A DNA stretch of 64,000 bases from NCBI GenBank assembly GCA_030027265.1, contig JASENG010000016.1:21910-85909 (forward strand), read 5' to 3'. The DNA comes from Lysinibacillus fusiformis. Lineage in GTDB: Bacteria; Bacillota; Bacilli; Bacillales_A; Planococcaceae. The translations under genes were made by a program, and so were the position numbers. Below, in pieces: positions 45,765 to 53,932 of the stretch (positions are counted from its first letter, which is position 1; the number at the start of each line of letters is the position of its first letter). Below the pieces are notes generated by a model. That model saw only the letters and a list, made by a program, of their open reading frames with translations, made no database searches and was not told the origin of the DNA.

Positions 45765-46676
45765 ATGACATTACAGCAATTAAAATATGTGATAGAAGTG
45801 GCGAGAAGCCGTTCAATCAACAAAGCGGCACAGAGGTTGTTTATTAGTCAACCAAGCCTTTCCAATGCATTAAAAGAGCTGGAGGAAGAAGTGGGTATTA
45901 CGATTTTTTTGCGATCAAATAAGGGGATATTGATTACTCCGGAAGGATCTGAATTCCTGGGTTACGCCAGGCAAGTAGTGGAACAGGCAGAACTTCTAGA
46001 GAATCGGTATACGAATACAAGCTCTCCACAGCAGCATTTTTCGGTTTCTGCTCAGCACTATGCATTTGCGGTGAGTGCCTTTGTACGTCTTTTAAGGGAA
46101 TATGATATAGCGGAATACGAGTTTAGTTTACGAGAAACAAAGACATATGAAATTATTGATGATGTGAAAAACCTGCGAAGTGAGATTGGTATTTTATATG
46201 TCAATGAATTTAATCAAAAGGTCATTCACAAGTTTTTAAGAGAAGGAAATTTACAATTTCATGAGCTATTTACCGCAAAGCCCCATGTTTTTATCAGCTC
46301 GGCGAATCCGCTGTCTGCAAAGGAGTATGTAACATTAAATGATTTAGATCCCTATCCGTATCTTTCATATGAACAGGGAGATTATAATTCATTCTACTTT
46401 TCGGAGGAGATTCTAAGTACGCTTTCCAGACCGAAAAATATACGGGTGACGGATCGCGCTACTTTGTTTAACCTACTCATCGGGTTAAATGGCTACACCA
46501 TTTCCACAGGTGTCATTAGCCATAAATTAAATAGCAAAGATATTATAGCTATTCCTTTAAAGGTAGACGAGCAAATCCATGTTGGGTATATTACTCATAA
46601 AAACGTTTCAAATAGTACGTTGGCTAATACTTATATACAATATTTAAAAGAATCCATTGACGAAGAATTACATTAG
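45765..46676 (+). CDS. LysR-family transcriptional regulator
   Basis: 303 residues. The N-terminal winged helix (1-60: LQQLKYVIEVARSRSINKAA, LFISQPSLSNALKELEEEVG) is followed by a periplasmic-binding-like effector domain (~90-300). ATG 45765 aligns with the usual LysR start; the frame opens at 45711. It lies 123 bp upstream of the MetE-like gene in the same direction, with a 7-bp dyad starting at its own stop codon, so it probably activates that gene. Effector unknown; a methionine precursor such as homocysteine is plausible by analogy with MetR. Confidence 0.88.
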   Translation: MTLQQLKYVIEVARSRSINKAAQRLFISQPSLSNALKELEEEVGITIFLRSNKGILITPEGSEFLGYARQVVEQAELLENRYTNTSSPQQHFSVSAQHYAFAVSAFVRLLREYDIAEYEFSLRETKTYEIIDDVKNLRSEIGILYVNEFNQKVIHKFLREGNLQFHELFTAKPHVFISSANPLSAKEYVTLNDLDPYPYLSYEQGDYNSFYFSEEILSTLSRPKNIRVTDRATLFNLLIGLNGYTISTGVISHKLNSKDIIAIPLKVDEQIHVGYITHKNVSNSTLANTYIQYLKESIDEELH

Positions 46677-46727
46677 TTATAGTTAAAAGCTATAACGCGA
46701 AATAGTTTTTATGTGTTACTTTATAAT
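46676..46727 (+). promoter_or_regulatory. LysR-type operator and promoter of MetE-like gene
   Basis: A perfect dyad GTTATAG-N7-CTATAAC (46676-46682 with 46690-46696) fits the T-N11-A LysR pattern. A perfect TATAAT (46722-46727) lies downstream with a poor -35, as in activator-dependent promoters. Confidence 0.6.
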
Positions 46728-46799
46728 GATTTCCCTATGCTACACTAACCTTATATTAAGAGAAGAGATTTATAGCAGAAGGAAAGAGGGAGATCAAAA

Positions 46800-47903
46800 A
46801 TGACAAAAACACTTATAAAAGCTCCATTTAGAGCGGACCATGTAGGAAGCTTACTTAGACCGGAGAGAATTCATAACGCAAGAAAGGATTTTCAAACAGG
46901 CAGCATTACTGGCCAAGAACTCCATGCAATCGAAACAGAAGAAATTAAAAAGATTGTTGATAAGCAAATCGAAGTCGGACTCCAAGCTGTGACGGATGGA
47001 GAATTTCGTCGAAGATTTTGGCATACAGATTTTCTTGAACATCTAAATGGAGTTGAGGGATATGTTCCCGATTCAGGCTTTGCATTCAAAGGGGAAGAAA
47101 CTGAAAGATACGATGTGCGTGTTATCGGGAAAATCTCTTTTAACACAGATCATCCACATCTTAAAGATTTTATTGAATTTAAAGAAATTGTTGGTGACCG
47201 AGCTGTTGCAAAACAAACAATTCCAAGTCCAAATCAATTATTTAATGCAGGGATTCGTAATCTGGATATTTATCCAGATATTGAAGAATACACAAAGGAT
47301 ATCATCCAAACATACCGAGATGCAATCAAGGCCTTTTATGATGCAGGATGCCGTTATTTGCAGCTAGATGATGTATATATTGCCGGTCTGAATGCTCCAG
47401 AGATTCCATTTAATGATAGCGGTTATTCTCGTGAAGAATTAATCGACTTAGCTCTTCGTGTAGCGAATGGAGTATTGGAAGATAAACCGGAGGATCTAAT
47501 TGTAACTACTCACCTTTGTCGTGGGAACTACCGATCGAAGTGGGCATTTGAAGGCAGTTATGCAAAAATCGCGCCAACCTTATTTGCAAAAGAAAAAGTA
47601 AATGGATTTTTCCTGGAATATGATGACGACCGTTCTGGTGATTTCGGTCCATTGGAGTATATCCCGAATGGCGGAGCGCAAGTGGTGCTTGGGGTATTCA
47701 CTTCAAAACATGGCGAATTAGAAGATAAAGAGAATATCAAAGCGCGCGTAGAAGAGGCAACAAAATATGTGCCGCTGGAACAATTGTGCATTAGTCCGCA
47801 ATGCGGATTTGCTTCTACGCACCACGGAAATATTTTGACTGAAGATGAGCAGTGGGAGAAGCTGAAGTATATAGTAGATATTTCGAAAGAAATCTGGGGA
47901 TAA
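46800..47903 (+). CDS. MetE-like methyltransferase (YxjG/YxjH family)
   Basis: 367 residues corresponding to the C-terminal catalytic half of cobalamin-independent methionine synthase. Zinc ligands are visible: His and Cys in TTHLCRGN (~235-238), Glu in FFLEYDD (~270) and Cys in SPQCGFAST (~332). The start RADHVGSLLRP is typical of the YxjG/YxjH group, which transfers methyl groups to homocysteine or a related thiol in methionine salvage; the folate-donor N-terminal half of full MetE is absent. AAAGAGGGAG precedes the ATG. It sits behind a LysR regulator and dyad operator and has its own terminator. Confidence 0.92.
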   Translation: MTKTLIKAPFRADHVGSLLRPERIHNARKDFQTGSITGQELHAIETEEIKKIVDKQIEVGLQAVTDGEFRRRFWHTDFLEHLNGVEGYVPDSGFAFKGEETERYDVRVIGKISFNTDHPHLKDFIEFKEIVGDRAVAKQTIPSPNQLFNAGIRNLDIYPDIEEYTKDIIQTYRDAIKAFYDAGCRYLQLDDVYIAGLNAPEIPFNDSGYSREELIDLALRVANGVLEDKPEDLIVTTHLCRGNYRSKWAFEGSYAKIAPTLFAKEKVNGFFLEYDDDRSGDFGPLEYIPNGGAQVVLGVFTSKHGELEDKENIKARVEEATKYVPLEQLCISPQCGFASTHHGNILTEDEQWEKLKYIVDISKEIWG

Positions 47904-47974
47904 GTTTTTAAGCGAAACCCTGTATCAACTCAGAACAAACAACTAAAAAAACGTAATCCATCTTTTATGGATCG

Positions 47975-48007
47975 GACACTTTCCTTTAGGGGGAAGTGTC
48001 TTTTTTT
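47975..48007 (+). terminator. Terminator after MetE-like gene
   Basis: A GACACTT/AAGTGTC stem with extra CC/GG pairs (47975-48000) followed by seven T residues. Confidence 0.85.
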
Positions 48008-48136
48008 GTATTCGAAGAGGCCACATACCTAAAATTGGAAAACTGCACGAATCTCCTGATTAAAATCAAACTATGTATAGGAATTATCGCTAACTTACTA
48101 GAAAGGATAAACAAGGACAAATTCGAACGAAATAAT

Positions 48137-48163
48137 TGTAACCTTTTATTTGCCTCAAACGAA
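48137..48163 (+). promoter_or_regulatory. Candidate ECF-type autoregulatory promoter
   Basis: TGTAAC (48137-48142), a 17-bp spacer and CGAA (48160-48163) resemble ECF sigma promoters (AAC in the -35, CG in the -10). It lies 34 bp before the sigma-factor start, as expected for autoregulation. Confidence 0.5.
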
Positions 48164-48196
48164 TAATAAGTGAACATACATTGAGGGGGGAACTGT

Positions 48197-48736
48197 TTGA
48201 TCGATTTAAAAAACTTAGAAGCAAGTATTGCAGCGATTTACAATGAGCATTATTTAGATGTATATCGGTTTCTTGTTTGTTTTTCAGGAAACCAAAATGA
48301 TGCAGAGGACCTGACACAAGAAGTATTCATTCGCGTGTTAAAAAGCCTGCCCAATTTTAAAAGCGGGAACAATTTGAAAACATGGATATTTTCCATCGCA
48401 AAGCATGTAGCGGTGGATCATTTTAGAAAAAAGAGATTTACTTCTGTTTTTAAGGATGGATTTTTTACAAAGCTAGAATCCAATGCCAAAAAACCGGAAG
48501 AAGAGTTCGAAAGTACAGAGATCGAACAAATTATACACGAAGCGATTTCTAAATTAAAACCAAAGTATCGAGCGGTGGTAATACTTCGGGGCATCAATGA
48601 AATGACCGTGAAAGAAACTGCTGAAATTCTGCAATGCACCGAATCGAAAGTGAAAGTAGATTATCACAGAGCCTTGAAAGACCTTAAAAGAAAATTAAAT
48701 ATGGATGCCAAGGAGGTATTGGTTAATGCAAAGTGA
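48197..48736 (+). CDS. ECF sigma factor
   Basis: 179 residues. Region 2 (DVYRFLVCFSGNQNDAEDLTQEVFIRVLK, seen in parts; WIFSIAKHVAVDHFRKK) and region 4 (KLKPKYRAVVILRGINEMTVKETAEIL, then TESKVKVDYHRALKDLK) are complete, giving a small group 4 sigma factor. It redirects RNA polymerase to envelope-stress-type promoters. TTG 48197 is the start, 6 bp after GAGGGGGG. Its 3' end overlaps the SpoIIP-domain gene by 11 bp, so the two products are made together; that neighbour is its probable anti-sigma factor. Confidence 0.92.
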   Translation: MIDLKNLEASIAAIYNEHYLDVYRFLVCFSGNQNDAEDLTQEVFIRVLKSLPNFKSGNNLKTWIFSIAKHVAVDHFRKKRFTSVFKDGFFTKLESNAKKPEEEFESTEIEQIIHEAISKLKPKYRAVVILRGINEMTVKETAEILQCTESKVKVDYHRALKDLKRKLNMDAKEVLVNAK

Positions 48737-49616
48737 AAAAGAATTATTCAATCTGATAAAGGAAACTTACCCTCAAAATCCAAGTCATGACTTTATCGCA
48801 TCAACCGAAAAAATACTGAGACAAAAGGCAAGAAGTATGGATAAAAAATCGAAGGCAAAAAAATTAACTGCAATTTCAAGTGGCATTATACTTTTCGCAC
48901 TAGCCTTTTCATGGTTATTTTTCTTTAGCGGAAAAGAAGCCGTAACAAATGTTGCAAGCAGTTTCGGAGCTGAATCTTTGCCAGCAGCTGTTCATGAAAA
49001 TGAGCCGTTAGTATTTATCTATCATTCTCATAATATTGAATCCTACATGCCTGAACTAGATGGCAACCAAGTATTTAGCGAAACAAAGAATGTTACTCTG
49101 GTGGGAGAGGAATTCAGTAAAGCTTTAGCGGAAAACAAGATAAATGCAATCCATGATGAGACGGATATAAGTGGAATTTTAGAAGAACGGAACTTATCTT
49201 TTGCCGATGCCTATACGGTATCGAGAGAAGTATTGCAGCAAACCTTAAATGAACATAAAAACGTCAAAATGGTTTTTGATATACACAGAGATTTATCCAA
49301 AAGAGCAAAATCAACGATTAACATAGACGGTTTCGATTATGCAAAAATTTTATTCGAAGTATCAAAAACTACCGATAATTATGAGGCGAATAAAGCCTTT
49401 GCCCTGGAAATCCATCAAAAACTTGAAGAACATTATCCAGGTTTATCCAAAGGGGTGATAGATAAAGGGGTAAATCCTAAAAACACTTATAATCAGGATC
49501 TTAAAGATAATTCCGTTGTCGTAAATATTGGCGGTATTGAAAATACCTTCGAGGAAGCTTATCGATCTGCCGATGCTTTAGCAGAGATTATAGAAGATAT
49601 GATAGAAGAGCATTGA
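48726..49616 (+). CDS. Membrane protein with anti-sigma-like N-terminus and SpoIIP peptidoglycan-hydrolase domain
   Basis: 296 residues: a short cytoplasmic segment (1-48), one membrane helix (~50-68) and an extracytoplasmic SpoIIP domain (~95-295). SpoIIP hallmarks are FIYHSHNIESYMPEL, KNVTLVGEE, DIHRDLSKR, HYPGLSKGV, YNQDL and NIGGIENTFEEA, including the His/Glu residues expected to bind zinc. SpoIIP is the amidase/endopeptidase that thins septal peptidoglycan during engulfment. Here it overlaps an ECF sigma gene by 11 bp and has the topology of an anti-sigma factor, so it may sense or cut cell wall and control the sigma factor. ATG 48726 is preceded by AAGGAGGT. Confidence 0.85.
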   Translation: MQSEKELFNLIKETYPQNPSHDFIASTEKILRQKARSMDKKSKAKKLTAISSGIILFALAFSWLFFFSGKEAVTNVASSFGAESLPAAVHENEPLVFIYHSHNIESYMPELDGNQVFSETKNVTLVGEEFSKALAENKINAIHDETDISGILEERNLSFADAYTVSREVLQQTLNEHKNVKMVFDIHRDLSKRAKSTINIDGFDYAKILFEVSKTTDNYEANKAFALEIHQKLEEHYPGLSKGVIDKGVNPKNTYNQDLKDNSVVVNIGGIENTFEEAYRSADALAEIIEDMIEEH

Positions 49617-49685
49617 ATCAGTACAGGAGAGAAAAACAGAGGTGAATTGAGATATTACATTGGGGAAGGAGTACAATTGGTGCTT

Positions 49686-49722
49686 AAAACGGGATATTCA
49701 ATTATAGGAATATCCCGTTTTT
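49686..49722 (+). terminator. Terminator after sigma/SpoIIP-domain operon
   Basis: A stem AAAACGGGATATTC/GAATATCCCGTTTT (49686-49699 with 49708-49721) with T residues. Confidence 0.88.
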
Positions 49723-49756
49723 AATGGTTGACAAAACACTTTTACAAGCATGGTTC

Positions 49757-50005
49757 TTATACCATCAAATAATCAATGAGGAAACCTAAAAAAATTAAAC
49801 CAATTCCAGTTGAAATATGAATCTTTTTGTCATTAATTTTCGTCTTTTCAAAAATAGTAAAGATAATTGCAATTAGCCCAAGAAAAACAGCACTACTTAT
49901 GATATATGAAGTATCCATAAGAAAAATTTCGGGATAGATTTGCACAAGACCAGAAATTGTTCCTATGACAAATAAAAATAAAGGAATTCTCAACTTGCAA
50001 TACAT
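49757..50005 (-). CDS. Hypothetical small membrane protein (82 aa)
   Basis: Three hydrophobic helices (about 6-24, 32-50 and 62-80) in 82 residues, with a short charged loop EKTKINDKK. GGTGGTGA precedes the ATG on the minus strand. It shares the terminator region with the convergent SpoIIP-domain gene. No family is recognised; it could be a small envelope protein. Confidence 0.65.
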   Translation of the reverse strand: MYCKLRIPLFLFVIGTISGLVQIYPEIFLMDTSYIISSAVFLGLIAIIFTIFEKTKINDKKIHISTGIGLIFLGFLIDYLMV

Positions 50006-50176
50006 TTAATCACCACCAACTATTTTTACAACTGACTACATATACGTTTAAGTAAAGCATAAGTTCCATTTTTTAAAATAAGAATCTATAGATATAATGA
50101 CTTTGAATAAAATTTTATTGATATTCAATAAATCGTTGGATAGAATAGGAATAAATGGAAATATGAGAGGTGCTTT

Positions 50177-50653
50177 ATGAAGCAAGGAAATATTATCTTT
50201 TTAAAGACAGCGGTCTTTGTTATTGGTACTGTAATCCTCGGTTTATGCATTTTTGCTTTACCGGTACTGGCAAAATATTCAGCAGAAATGAATCCCGCGT
50301 TTGCTTACTTGCAGTATCCTGTTCAAATCGGATTGTATCTGACAACTATCCCATTTTACATAGCACTCTATCAAACATTAAGACTTTTAAATATTATTCA
50401 CGAAAAGAATACATTTTCCGAAGGTACCGTAAAGCGATTGGGGTTCATTAAACATTGTGCAAGTATGATTATCCTCTTATACTTATTAGGTTTGGTATTG
50501 CTCATCGCCCAAAATGCTCTGCACCCTGGCATAGCACTGATAGGATTGATAGTGGTCTTCACCTCGATTATTATTCGGTTCTTTTCAAGTCTTATTCAAG
50601 TACTTTTAATAAATGCAATAAGTCAAAAAATGGAAAATGATTTGACGATATGA
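50177..50653 (+). CDS. DUF2975 membrane protein
   Basis: 158 residues with four membrane helices; the pattern of a first helix, a ...YPVQIGLYLTTIPFYIALYQTLRLL segment and a FSEGTVKRLGFIKHCA loop matches DUF2975 (YoaS-like). These genes are usually followed directly by a small XRE-type helix-turn-helix gene; none is present here. AGAGGTG precedes the ATG. Function unknown, probably an envelope protein linked to a now absent regulator. Confidence 0.82.
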   Translation: MKQGNIIFLKTAVFVIGTVILGLCIFALPVLAKYSAEMNPAFAYLQYPVQIGLYLTTIPFYIALYQTLRLLNIIHEKNTFSEGTVKRLGFIKHCASMIILLYLLGLVLLIAQNALHPGIALIGLIVVFTSIIIRFFSSLIQVLLINAISQKMENDLTI

Positions 50654-50720
50654 GATAAAAACATGTTTTATTTATAGGTATTAGTTTCGGAATAGTAAAA
50701 AAATTCAAAAGGAAGTGTAA

Positions 50721-51362
50721 TTGTTGGAAAAAGTTAGCGTATTTGAGAATTGTATAAAATCTGAAGAAGAGCTGCGTTCGATTATTGGTTATCCAAGTGA
50801 ATTAGTTAAAAAGAAAGTAATTAAGCAATTAGATCTTCATTGTCTTGATTTTATCTCTAAATCTCCTTTCTTAGTTTTGTCGACATCTGACAATTTTGGC
50901 TACTGTGATGCATCGCCAAGAGGAGATCAACCTGGTTTTGTTCAAGTATTAAATGAGAAGCAGCTGATTATACCAGAGAGACCGGGCAATAAAAGAATAG
51001 ATACTTTAAGAAATATCTTATCCAATCCTAAGGTGGGGCTGATTTTTTTTATCCCTGGTCTTGGCGAAACGCTGAGAATAAATGGTCGTGCAACGATCAT
51101 TAACGATGAAGAAATAATGATGAAGATGGCTGTTAGAGGTAAAATGCCTTTATTAGGAATCGGAGTCGAGGTAGAAGAATGTTTTATACATTGTGCCAAA
51201 GCATTTAAGCGTTCTGGTTTATGGGACCCCGAGACATGGCCGGATAAAGAAGAATTGCCGAGTGCTGCAAAGATACTTCTTGAACATACCAAAATGCCTG
51301 ATAGCAGTGTAGAATCGATTCAAAAAAGGCTTGAGGATGGCTATCAAAATAGGCTTTATTAA
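50721..51362 (+). CDS. PPOX-class FMN flavoprotein (DR2398/MSMEG_1061 type)
   Basis: 213 residues of the pyridoxamine-5'-phosphate-oxidase-like split barrel. FMN-binding segments are visible: SPFLVLSTSDNFGYCDASPRGD (in parts), IPERPGNKRIDTLRNIL, VGLIFFIPG and LRINGRATI. The ending GLWDPETWPDKEELPSAAKIL is characteristic of this subgroup of reductases/oxidases. Cytoplasmic; substrate not known. TTG starts at 50721 or 50724 follow AAAGGAAG. A GU-rich hairpin terminator follows. Confidence 0.85.
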   Translation: MLEKVSVFENCIKSEEELRSIIGYPSELVKKKVIKQLDLHCLDFISKSPFLVLSTSDNFGYCDASPRGDQPGFVQVLNEKQLIIPERPGNKRIDTLRNILSNPKVGLIFFIPGLGETLRINGRATIINDEEIMMKMAVRGKMPLLGIGVEVEECFIHCAKAFKRSGLWDPETWPDKEELPSAAKILLEHTKMPDSSVESIQKRLEDGYQNRLY

Positions 51363-51380
51363 TAGAATACGTTTTTATGA

Positions 51381-51411
51381 AAGGATGATTCTTGGGGGTC
51401 GTTCTTTTTTT
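51381..51411 (+). terminator. Terminator after PPOX flavoprotein gene
   Basis: A stem of 11 pairs with several GU pairs (51381-51391 with 51396-51406), a TTGG loop and a T-run. Confidence 0.7.
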
Positions 51412-51553
51412 ATGCACTGAAAGCTGCCTGTTCTCAATTTTAAAAAAAGTATGATAGAATTATATTATCTAAATTTTTAGATTTTTGAAATATTTCATTG
51501 AATTAATGTAAACATACTGATTTATCGATGGGTTGCACTTAGGGGGGATAAAA

Positions 51554-52441
51554 TTGAATTTCCTTAGTATAAGCGATTTCACAGAGACTCAAATAGGAGA
51601 GATTTTTCAATTAACTGATCATCTTCAGACTCATGGAGGTATAGAACTACTAGAAGGGAAAACCTTTGCTTTGTTTTTCCCTGATTCCAGCTTAAGAACA
51701 AGAATCACCTTTGAAAAGGGTATTAAGCAATTGGGCGGAGATTGTCTATTATTCCCTTCCGAAAGTCTAGATAAAAGAGAAGAATTAGAAGATGTGATAC
51801 AGTATCTGGAGAACTGGGTTGATGGCGTAATCGTAAGACATCCTAATTTCTCTAAGCTTCAGCAATTATCCAAACACGCTTCTATCCCCATTATTAACGC
51901 TATGACATCAGAAAACCATCCGTGTGAAATTTTGTCTGACCTTTATTCAATAAGAAAAAAAAGATCAAATTACACAGAACTAGTCTATACATTTGTTGGT
52001 CCTGCAAATAATATCTCTAAATCTTGGATGGAGATAGCAAAATTATTGAACTTAAATTTCAATCATGTTTGTGTTAAAGGATATGAACTAGGTGAAGAAA
52101 CGCCGAACTATAAATTTCATACGAATCTTGAAAATACATTAGGCATTAGTGATATAGTTTTGACAGATTCCTTGCCACAGATTTTGCGGACGGATGAATA
52201 TATTGCTAACTATCAAATTACATTAAAGAGAATGAACTTAGCTAAGCAGCAAGCGGTTTTAAATCCCTGTCCTCCATTTTTTAGAAATGAAGAGGTAAGT
52301 GAGGACGTTATTTCATCGGATTATTTTGTGGGACATCACTTTAAAAAGAATTTGCTATATGTACAGCAAGCTATCATTTTATATTGTATGGGGATCACAA
52401 GTGTTACGGATATCCTGTTAAAACTTGCCCTTTATCGATGA
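51554..52441 (+). CDS. Aspartate/ornithine carbamoyltransferase family protein, atypical
   Basis: 295 residues. The carbamoyl-phosphate motif is present as SSLRTRITFEKG (~45-56), and the second motif reads NHPCEILSDLY (~127) where ornithine carbamoyltransferase has HPTQ or HPCQ. The amino-acid-binding end differs: TDSLPQ (~205) replaces the usual DVWxSMG, and LNPCPPFF replaces the HCLP loop. It is therefore a transcarbamylase-fold enzyme whose second substrate is probably not ornithine or aspartate. TTG 51554 follows AGGGGGG; the frame opens at 51533. There are no arginine or pyrimidine genes beside it. Confidence 0.8.
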   Translation: MNFLSISDFTETQIGEIFQLTDHLQTHGGIELLEGKTFALFFPDSSLRTRITFEKGIKQLGGDCLLFPSESLDKREELEDVIQYLENWVDGVIVRHPNFSKLQQLSKHASIPIINAMTSENHPCEILSDLYSIRKKRSNYTELVYTFVGPANNISKSWMEIAKLLNLNFNHVCVKGYELGEETPNYKFHTNLENTLGISDIVLTDSLPQILRTDEYIANYQITLKRMNLAKQQAVLNPCPPFFRNEEVSEDVISSDYFVGHHFKKNLLYVQQAIILYCMGITSVTDILLKLALYR

Positions 52442-52516
52442 GTTTGGTCTAATTGCGGAATAATTTCAAGGTGAAGATGAAATTACTATCCTATTCTCTA
52501 GAAAGAAGATGATGTT

Positions 52517-52942
52517 ATGAATAATATGAATAACCCTCAATCCAGAGCCCCTGTCGAATTTATGGACAAACTGTTCAATCACTACAAACTTTCACCAAAA
52601 TCACTAAGTAAAATTTCGGGGATCTCTGAGCCAAATATTTTAAATTATGCGAATAATGTGGTTGATTTAACTTTAGAGAATGAACTCGAGTTGAATACAT
52701 TGATCACCCTTCTAACCCAATCTGTAGATGCGCATGGCGAGGATGAACGAGTTCAATTACTAATTTTGGATCTGATGCAAGAATTCGACCTTTCGCTTGA
52801 AACAATTGGCATTTATGCGAAACTCCCCACCAATGAAATCGAGGACTTTCTTGAAAATTGTGAATCACTTACTATGGATAAACGATATAGATTAGGGATA
52901 ACAGTATTGTTTTTACACTTTATCTGCTATACAAAGCATTGA
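52517..52942 (+). CDS. HTH-like hypothetical protein (141 aa)
   Basis: 141 residues, soluble and helical. The segment LFNHYKLSPKSLSKISGISEPNILNY (here in parts: KLSPKSLSKISGISEPNIL) looks like a helix-turn-helix, and a second, similar unit occurs at FDLSLETIGIYAKLPTNEIEDFL, suggesting two tandem HTH-like repeats. Proteins of this type occur in Bacillaceae as small HTH proteins of unknown role. An AGAAAGAAGATG leader precedes the ATG. No operon partners. Confidence 0.7.
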   Translation: MNNMNNPQSRAPVEFMDKLFNHYKLSPKSLSKISGISEPNILNYANNVVDLTLENELELNTLITLLTQSVDAHGEDERVQLLILDLMQEFDLSLETIGIYAKLPTNEIEDFLENCESLTMDKRYRLGITVLFLHFICYTKH

Positions 52943-53008
52943 CGTTCCAGACAAGATAATGGAGAATTTACTACTAACCTCTATATAGACAGAAATGAAA
53001 GAGAATGA

Positions 53009-53122
53009 TTATTTAGGTTTTCAAGAGGTCTTCCTTTAACAAAGGGATACTATATTTACGAGGTTACTGCAGAATGGGATGAAGGAAAAATACCGTATGT
53101 ATTTGATATAAATGTAAGCTGA
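53009..53122 (+). pseudogene. C-terminal remnant of a secreted-type protein
   Basis: An open piece ending in FSRGLPLTKGYYIYEVTAEW and DEGKIPYVFDINVS then stop resembles the last strands of small Bacillus lipoprotein-type beta proteins. It lacks a start (a stop lies at 53006) and is followed by a good terminator (53130-53167), as if the end of a deleted gene was kept. Confidence 0.55.
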
Positions 53123-53129
53123 ATCAAGA

Positions 53130-53168
53130 AAGTATGTTTTGAGAAATCTTCAAAACATGCTTTTTTTA
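53130..53168 (+). terminator. Terminator after gene remnant
   Basis: A GTATGTTTTG/CAAAACATGC stem with one GU pair (53132-53141 with 53151-53160) and seven T residues. Confidence 0.82.
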
Positions 53169-53377
53169 TTTCTTGAAGCTAAATATACCAACTTTTTTTC
53201 TAACTGCTTGTAGTTTTAGTTTTTTTACAATAACTCCTTTTTTTACATTAAAATAGTAATTAGAAAAATATGAATATATGTAATTTTAATAATTATTTAA
53301 ATTTTAATGAGAATAAATTCAAGTTTCGAACGATGTTATAAGTGTAAAGATTTTACAGCAAGAGAAAGGATGTTTGT

Positions 53378-53932
53378 ATGATAATTACAAGTGAGAATTT
53401 TATAAAGCATTTAAAAAAAGGAAGAGAAGAGGCCCTGGACTATATACTGGAAAAATATGCGGGTACCGTAAAAGCCGTAATACATAATACGCTCAAGGAT
53501 TACAACGATTCTCAAATAATAGAAGAATCTATCAGCGATACATTTTTTGGTGCTTATGAAAATGCAAAGCAATTTAAAGGGAATGAAGAAGATTTTAAAA
53601 AATGGATTTGTACGATTGCGAAATTTAAGGCGATCGATAAACAAAGGAAGTTATATAAAATGCCAGTTGCACATGAAGTAGAAGATTATATTGATACTGT
53701 AAAATCAGCGGAAGATGAATATTTGATAAAAACCTCCTCAGAAGAATTGCAGGAAATGATGTGTAAATTAGAACAAATAGATCGAGACATTTTCACAATG
53801 AAATACTTTCTTAATATGAAGAATGAAGAGATTGCTGCACAACTTGGTTTGACAAAAGCATCTATTGATAATCGATTGTATCGAGGAAAGAAACGTTTGC
53901 AGAAAATCTATTTAGGGGGGATTTTGACGTGA
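53378..53932 (+). CDS. ECF sigma factor of an ABC-transporter operon
   Basis: 184 residues with sigma region 2 (EALDYILEKYAGTVKAVIH, ESISDTFFGAYENAKQFKG, WICTIAKFKAIDKQRK) and region 4 (LEQIDRDIFTMKYFLNMKNEEIA, ASIDNRLYRGKKRLQ). It is first in a five-gene operon; its stop overlaps the anti-sigma start by 4 bp (GTGA). It should direct transcription of its own operon under envelope or antibiotic stress. AGAAAGGATG precedes the ATG. Confidence 0.92.
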   Translation: MIITSENFIKHLKKGREEALDYILEKYAGTVKAVIHNTLKDYNDSQIIEESISDTFFGAYENAKQFKGNEEDFKKWICTIAKFKAIDKQRKLYKMPVAHEVEDYIDTVKSAEDEYLIKTSSEELQEMMCKLEQIDRDIFTMKYFLNMKNEEIAAQLGLTKASIDNRLYRGKKRLQKIYLGGILT

